A DNA stretch of 64,000 bases from Chitinophaga arvensicola (lineage in GTDB: Bacteria; Bacteroidota; Bacteroidia; Chitinophagales; Chitinophagaceae): the NCBI RefSeq assembly GCF_900110835.1, contig NZ_FOJG01000001.1, forward strand, positions 186,001 through 250,000, given 5' to 3'. Below, one piece after another: positions 8,504 through 17,144 of the stretch. The notes beneath the pieces were generated by a model. The model had not been told where the DNA came from. It saw only the letters and a list, made by a program, of their open reading frames with translations, and searched no databases. Both the position numbers and the translations under genes were made by a program. The stretch's first letter is position 1. The number at the start of each line of letters is the position of its first letter.

Positions 8504-9139
8504 TTATTTGTTGGGCTGTGGTGTTGTTCTCAGGTAAGGCTTGATAATTTTATGGCCTTTAGGAAAACGTGCAGGGATATCTGCTGTAGGCACCGCTGCG
8601 GTAACAATTACATCTTCCCCGTCTTTCCAGTCTGCTGGTGTTGCAACGCTGTATTTAGCAGTCAGCTGCAGGGAATCCAGTACACGGAGCACTTCTACGA
8701 AGTTTCTGCCGGTAGAAGCAGGGTAAGTGATAATGAGCTTTATTTTCTTGTCTGGTCCTATGATAAACAAAGATCTGACAGTAAATGTTTCAGAGGCGTT
8801 TGGATGAATCATATCATACAGGTTCGCCACTGTTCTGTTCTCATCTGCAATAATAGGAAAAGTTACGTCAGTCTGTTGTGTTTCGTTGATATCATTTATC
8901 CAGCTCAGGTGTTTATCCACCGGATCCACACTGACAGCCAGCACTTTAGTATTACGTTTTGCGAACTCATCTTTTAATTGAGCAGTTCTGCCTAACTCTG
9001 TAGTACATACCGGGGTAAAATCTGCAGGATGCGAAAATAAAATACCCCAACCCTCACCGAGGAAATCGTAAAAATCTATTTCCCCTAAAGAAGTATTGGC
9101 TTTGAAGTTAGGAGCAGCATCTCCCAGTCTTAAACTCAT
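8504..9139 (-). CDS. Prx6-type (1-Cys) peroxiredoxin
   Basis: A 211-residue thiol peroxidase that reduces hydrogen peroxide and alkyl hydroperoxides in the cytoplasm. Peroxidatic Cys45 sits in SHPADFTPVCTTELGR, and the protein has the long C-terminal domain of the Prx6 group, ending with YLRTTPQP. Other Prx6 hallmarks are FPIIADENRTVANLYDMI and RSLFIIGPDKKIKL. A second peroxidase, Bcp, lies at 36991. Confidence 0.93.
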   Translation of the reverse strand: MSLRLGDAAPNFKANTSLGEIDFYDFLGEGWGILFSHPADFTPVCTTELGRTAQLKDEFAKRNTKVLAVSVDPVDKHLSWINDINETQQTDVTFPIIADENRTVANLYDMIHPNASETFTVRSLFIIGPDKKIKLIITYPASTGRNFVEVLRVLDSLQLTAKYSVATPADWKDGEDVIVTAAVPTADIPARFPKGHKIIKPYLRTTPQPNK

Positions 9140-9159
9140 AGTTTTACGATTTAATTGAC

Positions 9160-9167
9160 CAAAAATA
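9160..9167 (-). promoter_or_regulatory. Possible -7 element of the peroxiredoxin gene
   Basis: The minus strand reads TATTTTTG here, a full match to TAnnTTTG, 20 bases before the start codon. No matching -33 TTTG is seen at the expected distance. Confidence 0.35.
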
Positions 9168-9254
9168 GCATTTCCCTACAAAATTTATAGACTTTAAAGG
9201 ATTTTTTTCAGAATTTTGCCGATTTTTTTTCCGGGGCAAGGGTTTTAGGGGTTA

Positions 9255-9662
9255 ACAAACAATGTGATTTGGGGGTTTTCTACAAACGGGCGCCAGGGAG
9301 GTACATCACTGGTACCAGGGGTTCACGTATCAATGGACACCGGAATGAACCTACATGGATGTCCGGGGATTAACTTCAATGGGGGTATCCGATTAAATGG
9401 AAAAGGATACCAGGATTTAACATACATGGATCATTCCGGGGTTCTTACAAATGGGCGTCCTGGGGTTTACCCGAATGGACGCCTGGGGTTAACAGAAACG
9501 GATCATTGCGGGGTTCTCACAAATGGACGTCCTGGGGTTAACCTTAATGGACGCCTGGGGTTAACAAAAACGGATGTCAGGCGGCTAACATTCATGGATT
9601 TCAGGGTCAACTTAAATGGATACTTCATCTTAAAAGAGGGTTCAGGGTCAACTTAAACGGAT
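9255..9662. repeat. Degenerate GGGGTTAAC-type minisatellite, about 24-bp units
   Basis: The 543-bp gap between the peroxiredoxin and the next gene is filled by about 14 degenerate units of 21-26 bp (a few about double length), consensus GGGGTTNACNNNNATGGACGCCT with variation after ATGGA. The array is strongly G-rich on the plus strand. Units are cleanest from about 9437 to 9580 and decay to both sides. A GTG-started reading frame (9264-9656, 130 codons) stays open because most units are multiples of three, encoding a repeating NGRPGV/NGRLGL pattern. Substitutions between copies do not favour synonymous sites, so I regard the array as non-coding. Confidence 0.8.
9428..9571. repeat. Two copies of a 72-bp higher-order repeat inside the minisatellite
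   Basis: Segments 9428-9499 and 9500-9571 begin with GGATCATT and match at all but seven positions or so. Each holds three of the 24-bp units, so the array grew at least once by duplication of a three-unit block. Codon differences in the open frame are four replacement and two silent. Confidence 0.85.
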
Positions 9663-9682
9663 AAATATTACGGCTGATATTT

Positions 9683-10303
9683 TCACTTGTTGGAGGTATG
9701 CAGCTGCCAGGCGTAATATGCCATACTGAATTTGTTATCGTCTTCCAGTGCGGCCATCACCCGGGCAGCGTCCTCCTCCAGTTCTAATTCGATACAACCA
9801 AGGTATAAGCTATAGGCATCGTGCAGCATTTGTATGCAATACTCCATTTTGCTACTGGCATCGTTACTGTCATAACGCGCAGCAGGGGGCAAAGGAGGGT
9901 CTACAGGGAGTTCAATCACACGTTCTATGTAATAGCATTCCTCGTCCGCATATGCCTCCCAATTGTCTTCCTGTTGCAAACAGGGCCTTCTCATATGAAA
10001 CAACACGTGATCGAATACCACTGCAGCACCCAGTTCTGCTTCCAGGTCAATCATATCGGGAGTACGCCACATATCTTCCAGCTTTTTCACAATCGTCATC
10101 TGCACCGCATCGTGTTTGTCCTGGCTGAAGCGAAGAAGGGTATTCATTACTTCATAGGTAGTTACAAAATCACAGGGATACCACACCTCATCCAGTAATG
10201 CCTGGCCCCAGAGTGTCAGGTAATTGGAATCATCCATAATGATCTGTCCAACTGAAATGGCCTGCACGGCTGTAATGGCTGTTGTTGTATTTACCTTGTT
10301 CAT
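9683..10303 (-). CDS. Hypothetical acidic protein, unknown function
   Basis: A 206-residue protein that I do not recognise. It has no signal peptide or membrane segment, is rich in Asp and Glu, and has several Trp and Tyr residues. The first 20 residues are Thr/Ala/Val-rich (NKVNTTTAITAVQAISVGQ). A Cys pair recurs (CYYIERV, CIQMLHDAYSLYLGCIELE). Predicted mostly helical. It is divergent from the WYL regulator and borders the minisatellite. A -7 element (TAAATTTG) lies 24 bases before its ATG, which supports it as a real gene. Confidence 0.7.
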   Translation of the reverse strand: MNKVNTTTAITAVQAISVGQIIMDDSNYLTLWGQALLDEVWYPCDFVTTYEVMNTLLRFSQDKHDAVQMTIVKKLEDMWRTPDMIDLEAELGAAVVFDHVLFHMRRPCLQQEDNWEAYADEECYYIERVIELPVDPPLPPAARYDSNDASSKMEYCIQMLHDAYSLYLGCIELELEEDAARVMAALEDDNKFSMAYYAWQLHTSNK

Positions 10304-10327
10304 AACTGTCAGGTTTTAATAACAATA

Positions 10328-10335
10328 CAAATTTA
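10328..10335 (-). promoter_or_regulatory. Possible -7 element of the hypothetical acidic protein gene
   Basis: The minus strand reads TAAATTTG, a full match to TAnnTTTG, 24 bases upstream of the start. No clear -33 box. Confidence 0.4.
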
Positions 10336-10442
10336 GCCGCGCAAAACGCAAGGGATTTGCGTAGTGATCTTTTGATGATAATTTTTTTATTACTGGTTGC
10401 AAAAGCGGGAATTGTTTATTTTTATTATCTAAATTTTATCTT

Positions 10443-11447
10443 TTGCCAAAGAATAAAGACGCGGTGTCGCGCTACCGCTGGATCGACGAGCGGTTGCGCA
10501 GTAAACAGAAGCCCAAACCTACCCTGGACAACCTGATTGAATATGTATCTGATAAGATGGGAACAGCGATTTCTACCCGCACTATCCAGAAAGATATACA
10601 GGATATGCGCCAGGACCCTGAATTGAACTACATGGCGCCTATCGTATACGAACGCAGCAGCGGTACCTACCGCTACTCGGACGATAGTTTTTCCATTGGT
10701 AACTCCCCTATTGAAGAAGCAGATCTCCAAGGGCTGGAAATTGCTATCGGCATACTCGAACAATTCCGCAGCCTGCCTGTAGTACAGCAGTTTGAAGACG
10801 CCATCCTGAAAATCGCTGCCAGCCTCAAAATGAACCGGGAAGCCCTGCAACACAAAGGATTGATCAAATTTACCCGCGCCTCCCATTACAAAGGCGCAGA
10901 ACATATCCCCGAAATTGTAGACGCCATCAAAAACCTGGAGGTAATCCGCATCGCCTACCAGAGCTTTGACCGCGACGAGCCAAAGGAACACTGGGTAGAA
11001 CCCTATCACCTCCGCGAATACCAGCATCGCTTTTACCTCATCGGGAAAAGCCAGCAAACACGCGGCGGCGCTGTGATCACTTTTGCACTCGACCGTGTGG
11101 TGAAACTATGGCCAACCAATAAACATTTTGATGAAAAGAATTTTGATGAAGCCAGTTACTTCCAGCATGCAGTAGGTATCACTGTACATGACGGAGAACC
11201 CGAACATGTATTGCTGAGCTTCGCTCCCAGACAGGGAAAATATGTGAAATCACAACCCATTCATGCCTCACAGAAAATAGTGGAAGATAACAGTACTGAA
11301 TGTCGTATATCCCTCAACGTTGTTATCAATCCGGAACTGACCATGACATTACTCAGCTACGGCGCCCAGGTAAAAGTACTTCAGCCAAAACACCTTGCCG
11401 AAAAAATGGCGGAAGAAGCCAAAGCCATGGCCGTTCTGTATAAGTAA
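10443..11447 (+). CDS. WYL-domain transcriptional regulator
   Basis: A 334-residue protein starting with TTG. The Bacteroidota family begins MPKNKDAVSRYRWIDERL, which fixes this rare start. An N-terminal winged helix-turn-helix (about 1-65, with ISTRTIQKDIQDMR) is followed by a WYL domain (about 150-230: VIRIAYQSF, EPYHLREYQHRFYLIG) and a WCX-like C-terminal region. WYL domains are thought to sense nucleic acid or nucleotide ligands. Members occur as DNA-damage or defence regulators, but no defence genes are nearby. Its target is unknown; the divergent hypothetical gene is a candidate. Confidence 0.87.
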   Translation: MPKNKDAVSRYRWIDERLRSKQKPKPTLDNLIEYVSDKMGTAISTRTIQKDIQDMRQDPELNYMAPIVYERSSGTYRYSDDSFSIGNSPIEEADLQGLEIAIGILEQFRSLPVVQQFEDAILKIAASLKMNREALQHKGLIKFTRASHYKGAEHIPEIVDAIKNLEVIRIAYQSFDRDEPKEHWVEPYHLREYQHRFYLIGKSQQTRGGAVITFALDRVVKLWPTNKHFDEKNFDEASYFQHAVGITVHDGEPEHVLLSFAPRQGKYVKSQPIHASQKIVEDNSTECRISLNVVINPELTMTLLSYGAQVKVLQPKHLAEKMAEEAKAMAVLYK

Positions 11448-11454
11448 TCGCAGC

Positions 11455-11488
11455 TTCCGCTATTACCACCGGCCAGGTAATAGCGGAA
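11455..11488. terminator. Bidirectional hairpin between WYL regulator and LolA-like gene
   Basis: A perfect 13-bp stem (11455-11467 with 11476-11488) and an 8-base loop between converging genes. T-tracts are weak on both sides. Confidence 0.55.
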
Positions 11489-11506
11489 ATTCTATCCGCT
11501 GAAAAA

Positions 11507-12229
11507 TTATTCCTTTGGTTTGGAAAACAAACTATCTGACACCGGCTCATTCGTCTGCACCTTCAACACGCTAATCTTTACCCCTCCCGGCTGTTGCTCT
11601 GTTACTCCCGGATAAGCCAATCCTTCCGGCGTTTTCTTATAATCCGATAGAGTCGTAACAAGATCTGTTTCCCGGCCTTCAATACTGGTATGATTGGTTG
11701 TTTTCACCAACAGGTAAGTCTGCGCATCCAGGTAAGCAATACCATTCGTTCCGTCTGCTGTTGTGATTTTCAGCTTCCAGGCCGGCGCACCGTTCACATC
11801 CTCTTTTCCCAATACTTCTACCTTTCTTCCTTTACTCTTGTAATCGTACAACTCGCCCCGCAGATCCAGCTGGCTCTTCATCAGTTTTACCAGCGCCGGT
11901 TCCATATCCTGCGGCGTTGTTTGCTGCATTACCGGCATCAGTGTCCATCCTCTATTGCGCGTGATCACCTGCACGTTGCTACTGTTGTTCACTACAAACT
12001 CCAGGCGCATCGCCTCATCCTGCTTTACCCAGCGCTTGATAGGAATCGACTGCCCCTGTGCCTGCATAGTGCCCTCCATATACTGCGACTTTATTCCTTT
12101 CAATTTCTCTTCTCCTCCCATCGCCGCAATATTCTTCGCAATCAGCTCATCCGCTGTTTGTGCGCTGGTGCAATAACCTGCTACCAGCAAACCTGCCAGC
12201 AGCGTATAAAATCTCGTTTGTATTTTCAT
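11507..12229 (-). CDS. Exported LolA-like outer-membrane lipoprotein-sorting family protein
   Basis: A 240-residue protein with a signal peptide (1-24, ending TSAQ). The mature part begins with the typical TADELIAKNIAAMGGEEKLKGI and continues as antiparallel strands with GWTLMPV, AWKLKITTADG and YLDAQTYLLVKTTNH. This matches the Bacteroidota group of LolA/LolB-fold proteins that bind lipid or acyl chains in the periplasm. True LolA is about 200 residues and lacks this start, so lipoprotein carriage is only an inference. Monocistronic, with ade divergent. Confidence 0.78.
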   Translation of the reverse strand: MKIQTRFYTLLAGLLVAGYCTSAQTADELIAKNIAAMGGEEKLKGIKSQYMEGTMQAQGQSIPIKRWVKQDEAMRLEFVVNNSSNVQVITRNRGWTLMPVMQQTTPQDMEPALVKLMKSQLDLRGELYDYKSKGRKVEVLGKEDVNGAPAWKLKITTADGTNGIAYLDAQTYLLVKTTNHTSIEGRETDLVTTLSDYKKTPEGLAYPGVTEQQPGGVKISVLKVQTNEPVSDSLFSKPKE

Positions 12230-12324
12230 AAAATGTTAATTTCCTTTAACAAATAAATTACCCCTTAATAACCCCGGCACCTCTCCCAAAAAATACGCCA
12301 GCATTAAAAATACAGCCTATTCCT

Positions 12325-12332
12325 TAGCTTTG
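12325..12332 (+). promoter_or_regulatory. -7 element of ade, four bases before the start codon
   Basis: TAGCTTTG followed by C matches TAnnTTTGC. It ends only four bases before the ATG at 12337, so the expected transcription start coincides with the start codon. No good -33 TTTG is seen. Confidence 0.5.
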
Positions 12333-12336
12333 CAGC

Positions 12337-13980
12337 ATGAATACATTCCAGATCTCAGGCAACCTGGTAGACATACTGCAACAGGAAATATATCCGGCCA
12401 CTGTTCACGTAACAGATGGGCGTATCAGCAATATTGAACGTAACAATAATACCTACACCACTTACCTGCTTCCCGGCTTTACCGATGCACATGTGCATAT
12501 TGAAAGCTCTATGCTGATTCCTTCGGAATTTGCCAGGCTGGCGGTAGTACATGGTACTATCGCGACTGTGAGCGACCCGCATGAAATCGCCAATGTAATG
12601 GGTGTAAAAGGCGTGGAATACATGCTGGAAAATGGGAAAAAAGTGCCTTTCCGTTTTAACTTCGGCGCCCCTTCCTGCGTGCCCGCTACCGTTTTTGAAA
12701 CTGCCGGTGCTGTGGTCAGCGTGGCAGATATTGAAGCGCTGCTCCAACGCGATGATATCCGCTATCTCACGGAAATGATGAACTTCCCCGGTGTACTGAA
12801 CAATGATCCGGAAGTACTCGCGAAAATAGCCGCAGCAAAAAAAGCAGGAAAACCTGTAGATGGCCATGCTCCGGGCTTACGCGGCGAAACAGCGGGACAA
12901 TACATCGCTGCCGGTATCAGCACCGATCACGAATGCTTCACCATAGAGGAAGCACTGGATAAATTACACTATGGCATGCATATCCTGATCCGGGAAGGCA
13001 GCGCTGCCAAAAACTTTGAAGCCCTCTATCCCCTGCTGCATGATCACGCAGAAAAGATCATGTTCTGCAGCGATGATAAACATCCGGATAACCTGGAAGA
13101 AGGACATATCAACCTGCTGGTGAAACGTGCGCTGGCTTATGGTATCGATCTCTTCAAAGTGTTGAAGGCCGCCTGTATCAATCCCGTACTGCACTACAAA
13201 CTGGACAATGGTTTGCTGCGCATAAATGATCCTGCGGATTTTATTGTGGTAGATAACCTGCAACACTTTAATATTCTTGCCACGTATATCGATGGTGCAA
13301 AAGTGGCAGAGAACGGACAAACGCTGATTCCATCCATTACCACATCTCCCGTAAATAATTTCATAGCCGACCCGGTAAACGCTACTGATTTTCGTATACC
13401 CGTTAGTGATAGTAATGCTAAAGAGATGGCAGTGAAAGTAATAGGTGCGATGGATGGCCAACTCATCACCAATGCTATTAGCAGCACCTTACCGGTGCAC
13501 AACGGCGTGATAGATAGCAATACAGAAAAAGATATCCTGAAACTGGTAGTCGTAAATCGTTACAAAAAAGCACCGCCTGCCGTGGCCCTTATTCATGGCT
13601 TTGGACTGAAACACGGCGCCATCGCCTCTTCTGTGGCACACGACAGCCATAATATCATTGCGGTGGGTACCGATGACGAAAGCCTCGCAAGAGCCATCAA
13701 TACCGTGATCGCAGAACAGGGCGGCATCAGTGCGGTAAGCGAAGCAGCCGTACATGGGCTTCCCTTGCCGGTAGCCGGCCTGATGAGTAACCTCGACGGA
13801 TATACGATAGCAGCACAGTACAGCGCGCTGGATAAAGCGGCCAAAGAACTTGGCTCTACACTCGCCTCCCCCTTCATGACCTTATCGTTTATGGCATTGC
13901 TGGTGATCCCGCATCTGAAACTCAGCGACCTGGGGCTGTTTGATGGAGATAGCTTTCAGTTTACTACCGTAAATAATTAA
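12337..13980 (+). CDS. ade: Adenine deaminase
   Basis: A 547-residue amidohydrolase that converts adenine to hypoxanthine and ammonia in purine salvage. Metal-binding His52 and His54 lie in DAHVHIESS, a hallmark of the Ade group, followed by TIATVSDPHEIANVMG. Later motifs are VDGHAPGL, STDHECFTIEEA, MFCSDDKHPDNL and, near the C-terminus, HDSHNIIAVGTDDESL and LMSNLDG. Length is normal. It works in the same salvage network as upp at 17145. Confidence 0.96.
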   Translation: MNTFQISGNLVDILQQEIYPATVHVTDGRISNIERNNNTYTTYLLPGFTDAHVHIESSMLIPSEFARLAVVHGTIATVSDPHEIANVMGVKGVEYMLENGKKVPFRFNFGAPSCVPATVFETAGAVVSVADIEALLQRDDIRYLTEMMNFPGVLNNDPEVLAKIAAAKKAGKPVDGHAPGLRGETAGQYIAAGISTDHECFTIEEALDKLHYGMHILIREGSAAKNFEALYPLLHDHAEKIMFCSDDKHPDNLEEGHINLLVKRALAYGIDLFKVLKAACINPVLHYKLDNGLLRINDPADFIVVDNLQHFNILATYIDGAKVAENGQTLIPSITTSPVNNFIADPVNATDFRIPVSDSNAKEMAVKVIGAMDGQLITNAISSTLPVHNGVIDSNTEKDILKLVVVNRYKKAPPAVALIHGFGLKHGAIASSVAHDSHNIIAVGTDDESLARAINTVIAEQGGISAVSEAAVHGLPLPVAGLMSNLDGYTIAAQYSALDKAAKELGSTLASPFMTLSFMALLVIPHLKLSDLGLFDGDSFQFTTVNN

Positions 13981-14014
13981 AAAAAATGCAGCGGATCTAT
14001 CAGGTCCGCTGCAT
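13981..14014 (-). terminator. Terminator of anmK
   Basis: A 10-bp stem (13986-13995 with 14005-14014) that on the minus strand is followed by a T-rich run. It may also stop ade transcription, less efficiently. Confidence 0.65.
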
Positions 14015-14039
14015 CATCTTCTATAAGGATGTTAAAAAA

Positions 14040-15131
14040 TTAGTGACTGGTCCACAATGCGCCATTAATCGAATCACGGGATGCGCCCGTAACCCCGCTC
14101 AACACATTCTCTTCCTGTCTCCAGCGTAAAGTGCCTATCAGCGCCATAATCAGTGCTTCTTTGAAACTTACCGTCTGCTCATCCGGTACTTCTACTATAA
14201 CATCCAACAGCACCAGTTGCTGACGGATCGTTTCTACCAGGAAGGTATTGAAAGCGCCACCACCAGTGATCAGCATCTTTGCAGGGCCTTCCGGCTGCTG
14301 TGCTTTCAGCGCTTTTACCGCATTCGTAATTTGTGCAGCTATATGCTCTACATAAGTGCGGAGTTTTCCCTGTACAGAAATACGTAAGGGAGATATCATC
14401 GGCAAAATGGTATCTGTACCAAAATCGTTGGCCAGTGATTTTGGCCATGGTCTGGTGTAATAATCCAGCTGGTTCAGTTGCTCCAGTAAACTGTTGTCTG
14501 CCACGCCACCTGCTGCCAGTGCACCGCCATCATCATAAGGTTTATGGAGTGCCGCTGCGAGGGCATTCAATACCCGGTTAGCCGGACAGATATCAAATGC
14601 CACAAACTGCTCCGGCAGCTGTGCAGAAATGTTGGCGATACCACCAAGATTCAGCCAGTACTGGTATCCGGGCAACAAATATTTTTCACCGATGGGAACA
14701 ATTGGCGCACCCTGCCCACCCAATGCCACATCTACCGCACGGAGATCGGTGATAACCGGTAAACTGGTCACAGCAGCAATAGCTGCACCATCGCCCAATT
14801 GTGCCGTCATTTTTTCGGCGGGTATATGAAATGTGGTATGACCATGCGAAGCTATAAAGTGAATTTTATGATCCAGCTGGTTCTTTTCTATAAATGACAT
14901 AATGCGCTGACCGGTATAATGCCCGTAGGCAGTATGCAGCAACAGGTAATCCCTGGCTGGCAGCGAGGTAGCCTGTGACAGCTTTGCTACCCATTCCGGC
15001 TCATATGGCAGGCTTTCGGATGCTTTGATCACATAGGTCCATTGCCCGCGTATCTCCGTCAGTTCTGCAAAAACTATATCTAATCCGTCTAATGAGCTAC
15101 CAGACATGGTGCCAATCACGTTATATACCAT
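14040..15131 (-). CDS. anmK: Anhydro-N-acetylmuramic acid kinase
   Basis: A 363-residue sugar kinase that opens and phosphorylates 1,6-anhydro-MurNAc to MurNAc-6-phosphate in peptidoglycan recycling. The ATP-binding GTMSGSSLDGLD is at the N-terminus, with SHGHTTFH, QLGDGAAIAAVT, GGQGAPIVPIGE and LNLGGIANIS. I chose the ATG at 15131 (MVYNVIGTMSG) rather than 15149, because the family starts there and a -7 element (TACCTTTG) lies just upstream. Confidence 0.95.
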   Translation of the reverse strand: MVYNVIGTMSGSSLDGLDIVFAELTEIRGQWTYVIKASESLPYEPEWVAKLSQATSLPARDYLLLHTAYGHYTGQRIMSFIEKNQLDHKIHFIASHGHTTFHIPAEKMTAQLGDGAAIAAVTSLPVITDLRAVDVALGGQGAPIVPIGEKYLLPGYQYWLNLGGIANISAQLPEQFVAFDICPANRVLNALAAALHKPYDDGGALAAGGVADNSLLEQLNQLDYYTRPWPKSLANDFGTDTILPMISPLRISVQGKLRTYVEHIAAQITNAVKALKAQQPEGPAKMLITGGGAFNTFLVETIRQQLVLLDVIVEVPDEQTVSFKEALIMALIGTLRWRQEENVLSGVTGASRDSINGALWTSH

Positions 15132-15146
15132 CGACAAAAATTTCAG

Positions 15147-15154
15147 CAAAGGTA
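15147..15154 (-). promoter_or_regulatory. -7 element of anmK
   Basis: The minus strand reads TACCTTTG followed by C, a full match to TAnnTTTG, 15 bases before the chosen ATG. It overlaps the longer alternative reading, which favours the shorter start. Confidence 0.5.
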
Positions 15155-15230
15155 GTTTTAAAATATTTTTTTTACGACTTATGGAAATAGGGGCAACAGC
15201 AACATCCTACAGGCAGAAAACTATAACGCC

Positions 15231-17102
15231 ATGAAAAAACATATTGCTTTACTGCTGCTCGTCTGCATGGTGGCCGCTACGGCTTCCGCCCAACAGGTAA
15301 GGATTATCACCGGTACCGTCATAGATAGTCTGCTGAAAAGTCCGCTGGCCCGTGTAGCGGTCCGGGTAAAAGGGACCAATATCTCCACAGTCACCGATAA
15401 AAAAGGATATTTCAGCCTGAAAGCCTCCACAGGAGCGGCCATAATAACAATTAACGCTACTGGTTATCCAATAACGGAAATAGCCGTTGCTGCCGGGCAA
15501 AATACAGTGAATGTGAAACTGAGCCAATTACAGGCGCTCAACAAAAACAAAAATCAATATATCATGGAGGACCGGGTGGGCAGAGAAACTTCTGCCCTCA
15601 GTGAAGTAGTGGTAGCCGGCTATGGTACCAGTAAAAAGAGAGCGCTTACCAGTGCTATGATCCGGGGAAATTACGCTCCAGCCCCGGCCCCCATGAATAC
15701 AGAAGATTACAGTCCGATCAGTGAAAACATTTTCCATGCCGCTACCGATCAGCCACTCAGTACCCTCAGTATTGATGTGGACCGTGCTTCCTACAGCAAT
15801 GTGCGCCGCTTTTTGAACCAGGGTCTGATGCCACAGGCGGATGCAGTTCGTGTGGAAGAAATGATCAATTATTTTGATTATCACTACAAGGCGCCTACCG
15901 GGAAAGATCCGGTAGCCATTTATACAGACATGGCCATCTGTCCCTGGAATACGGCGAATCAACTGGTAAGAATTGCGCTGAAAAGCAAACAGGTAGATAC
16001 CCGGGAGCTGCCTCCCTCCAACCTGGTGTTCCTGGTAGATGTATCCGGCTCAATGTCTGATGAAAATAAACTGCCACTGGTTAAACGCGCATTTGCTGTG
16101 CTGACAGAACAGCTCCGCCCACAGGATAAAGTAGCCATCGTAGTGTATGCCGGCGCCGCAGGTGTAGTACTTCCTGCAACCAGCGGTAGTGATAAGAAAA
16201 AGATCCTTGCCGCCCTCGAAGAACTATCTGCCGGCGGCTCCACTGCCGGAGGAGAAGGCATTCAGCTGGCTTACCAGATTGCCGGTGAACTGCATACAAA
16301 AAACAGCAATACCCGCGTGATCCTGGCTACTGATGGCGATTTCAATGTAGGCGTGTCCAGTGATGGTGAACTGACCCGTATCATTGAAAGTGAAAGACAG
16401 AAAGGTGTATTCCTTTCCGTACTGGGCTTTGGTATGGGAAACTATAAAGACAATAAATTAGAATTGCTGGCAGATAAAGGCAATGGTAATTATGCCTATA
16501 TCGATAACTTCGAAGAAGCCCGCAGAACCTTTGTTACAGAGTTTGGAGGCACCCTTTTCACCGTAGCAAAAGATGTAAAATTACAGGTGGAATTCAACCC
16601 GCAATTCGTGCAGTCGTACCGGTTAGTGGGCTATGAAAACCGCCTGTTAAACAATGAAGATTTCAACAATGACAAAAAAGACGCCGGTGATATGGGTGTA
16701 GGCCATACCGTTACCGCCCTATACGAAATAGTACCTTCCGGTAAAAAGGCCACCAGCTGGGTAGATCCGCTGAAATACCAGAAAGGCACCATTATCGGCA
16801 ATTCATCGGAGGTATTAACGGTAAAAATGCGCTACAAACAGCCATCAGCTGATAACAGCCAGTTGATAGAAAAAGTATTACCCTATAGCAACCAGGACAT
16901 CAGCGCTGCGCCGGAAGATTTCCGCATGGCCGCTTCTGTAGCCGCTTTCGGGCAACTGTTGCGTCATTCCGCCTTCAAGGGCACGGCTACCTACGACCAG
17001 GTATTGTCCTGGGCAGGCAATGCCAGAGGAGATGATGCAGAGGGATACCGGGCAGAATTCATCCAGCTGGTAAAAAAAGCCAGGCTGCTGGACAAAGAGT
17101 AG
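15231..17102 (+). CDS. Exported vWA-domain protein (YfbK-like) with SusC-like N-terminus
   Basis: A 623-residue protein with signal peptide (1-20). Residues 22-100 form a carboxypeptidase-regulatory-like beta domain. Residues 123-142 read SEVVVAGYGTSKKRALTSA, the plug-entry signature normally seen in SusC/TonB-dependent receptors. A YfbK-type N-terminal vWF region follows (about 160-255), then a vWA domain (about 262-440) with an intact metal-binding DVSGSMS (Asp270, Ser272, Ser274), and a DUF3520-like C-terminus. The vWA part probably binds a protein partner at the periplasmic or outer-membrane face. It is divergent from anmK, and upp starts 42 bp downstream. Confidence 0.85.
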   Translation: MKKHIALLLLVCMVAATASAQQVRIITGTVIDSLLKSPLARVAVRVKGTNISTVTDKKGYFSLKASTGAAIITINATGYPITEIAVAAGQNTVNVKLSQLQALNKNKNQYIMEDRVGRETSALSEVVVAGYGTSKKRALTSAMIRGNYAPAPAPMNTEDYSPISENIFHAATDQPLSTLSIDVDRASYSNVRRFLNQGLMPQADAVRVEEMINYFDYHYKAPTGKDPVAIYTDMAICPWNTANQLVRIALKSKQVDTRELPPSNLVFLVDVSGSMSDENKLPLVKRAFAVLTEQLRPQDKVAIVVYAGAAGVVLPATSGSDKKKILAALEELSAGGSTAGGEGIQLAYQIAGELHTKNSNTRVILATDGDFNVGVSSDGELTRIIESERQKGVFLSVLGFGMGNYKDNKLELLADKGNGNYAYIDNFEEARRTFVTEFGGTLFTVAKDVKLQVEFNPQFVQSYRLVGYENRLLNNEDFNNDKKDAGDMGVGHTVTALYEIVPSGKKATSWVDPLKYQKGTIIGNSSEVLTVKMRYKQPSADNSQLIEKVLPYSNQDISAAPEDFRMAASVAAFGQLLRHSAFKGTATYDQVLSWAGNARGDDAEGYRAEFIQLVKKARLLDKE

Positions 17103-17144
17103 TTCACTATTTTTCGGTAATTTGCGGCCTCAAAGGGATAGCTC

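Noticed and set aside
9300..9650. CRISPR-like array of repeats in the peroxiredoxin gap
   Set aside because: Units are contiguous, degenerate and without unique spacers, and no cas genes are near. It is a minisatellite.
9264..9656. Possible repeat protein of 130 residues starting with GTG
   Set aside because: Replacement changes exceed silent ones between the two 72-bp copies, the start is weak, and the frame follows from units that are multiples of three.
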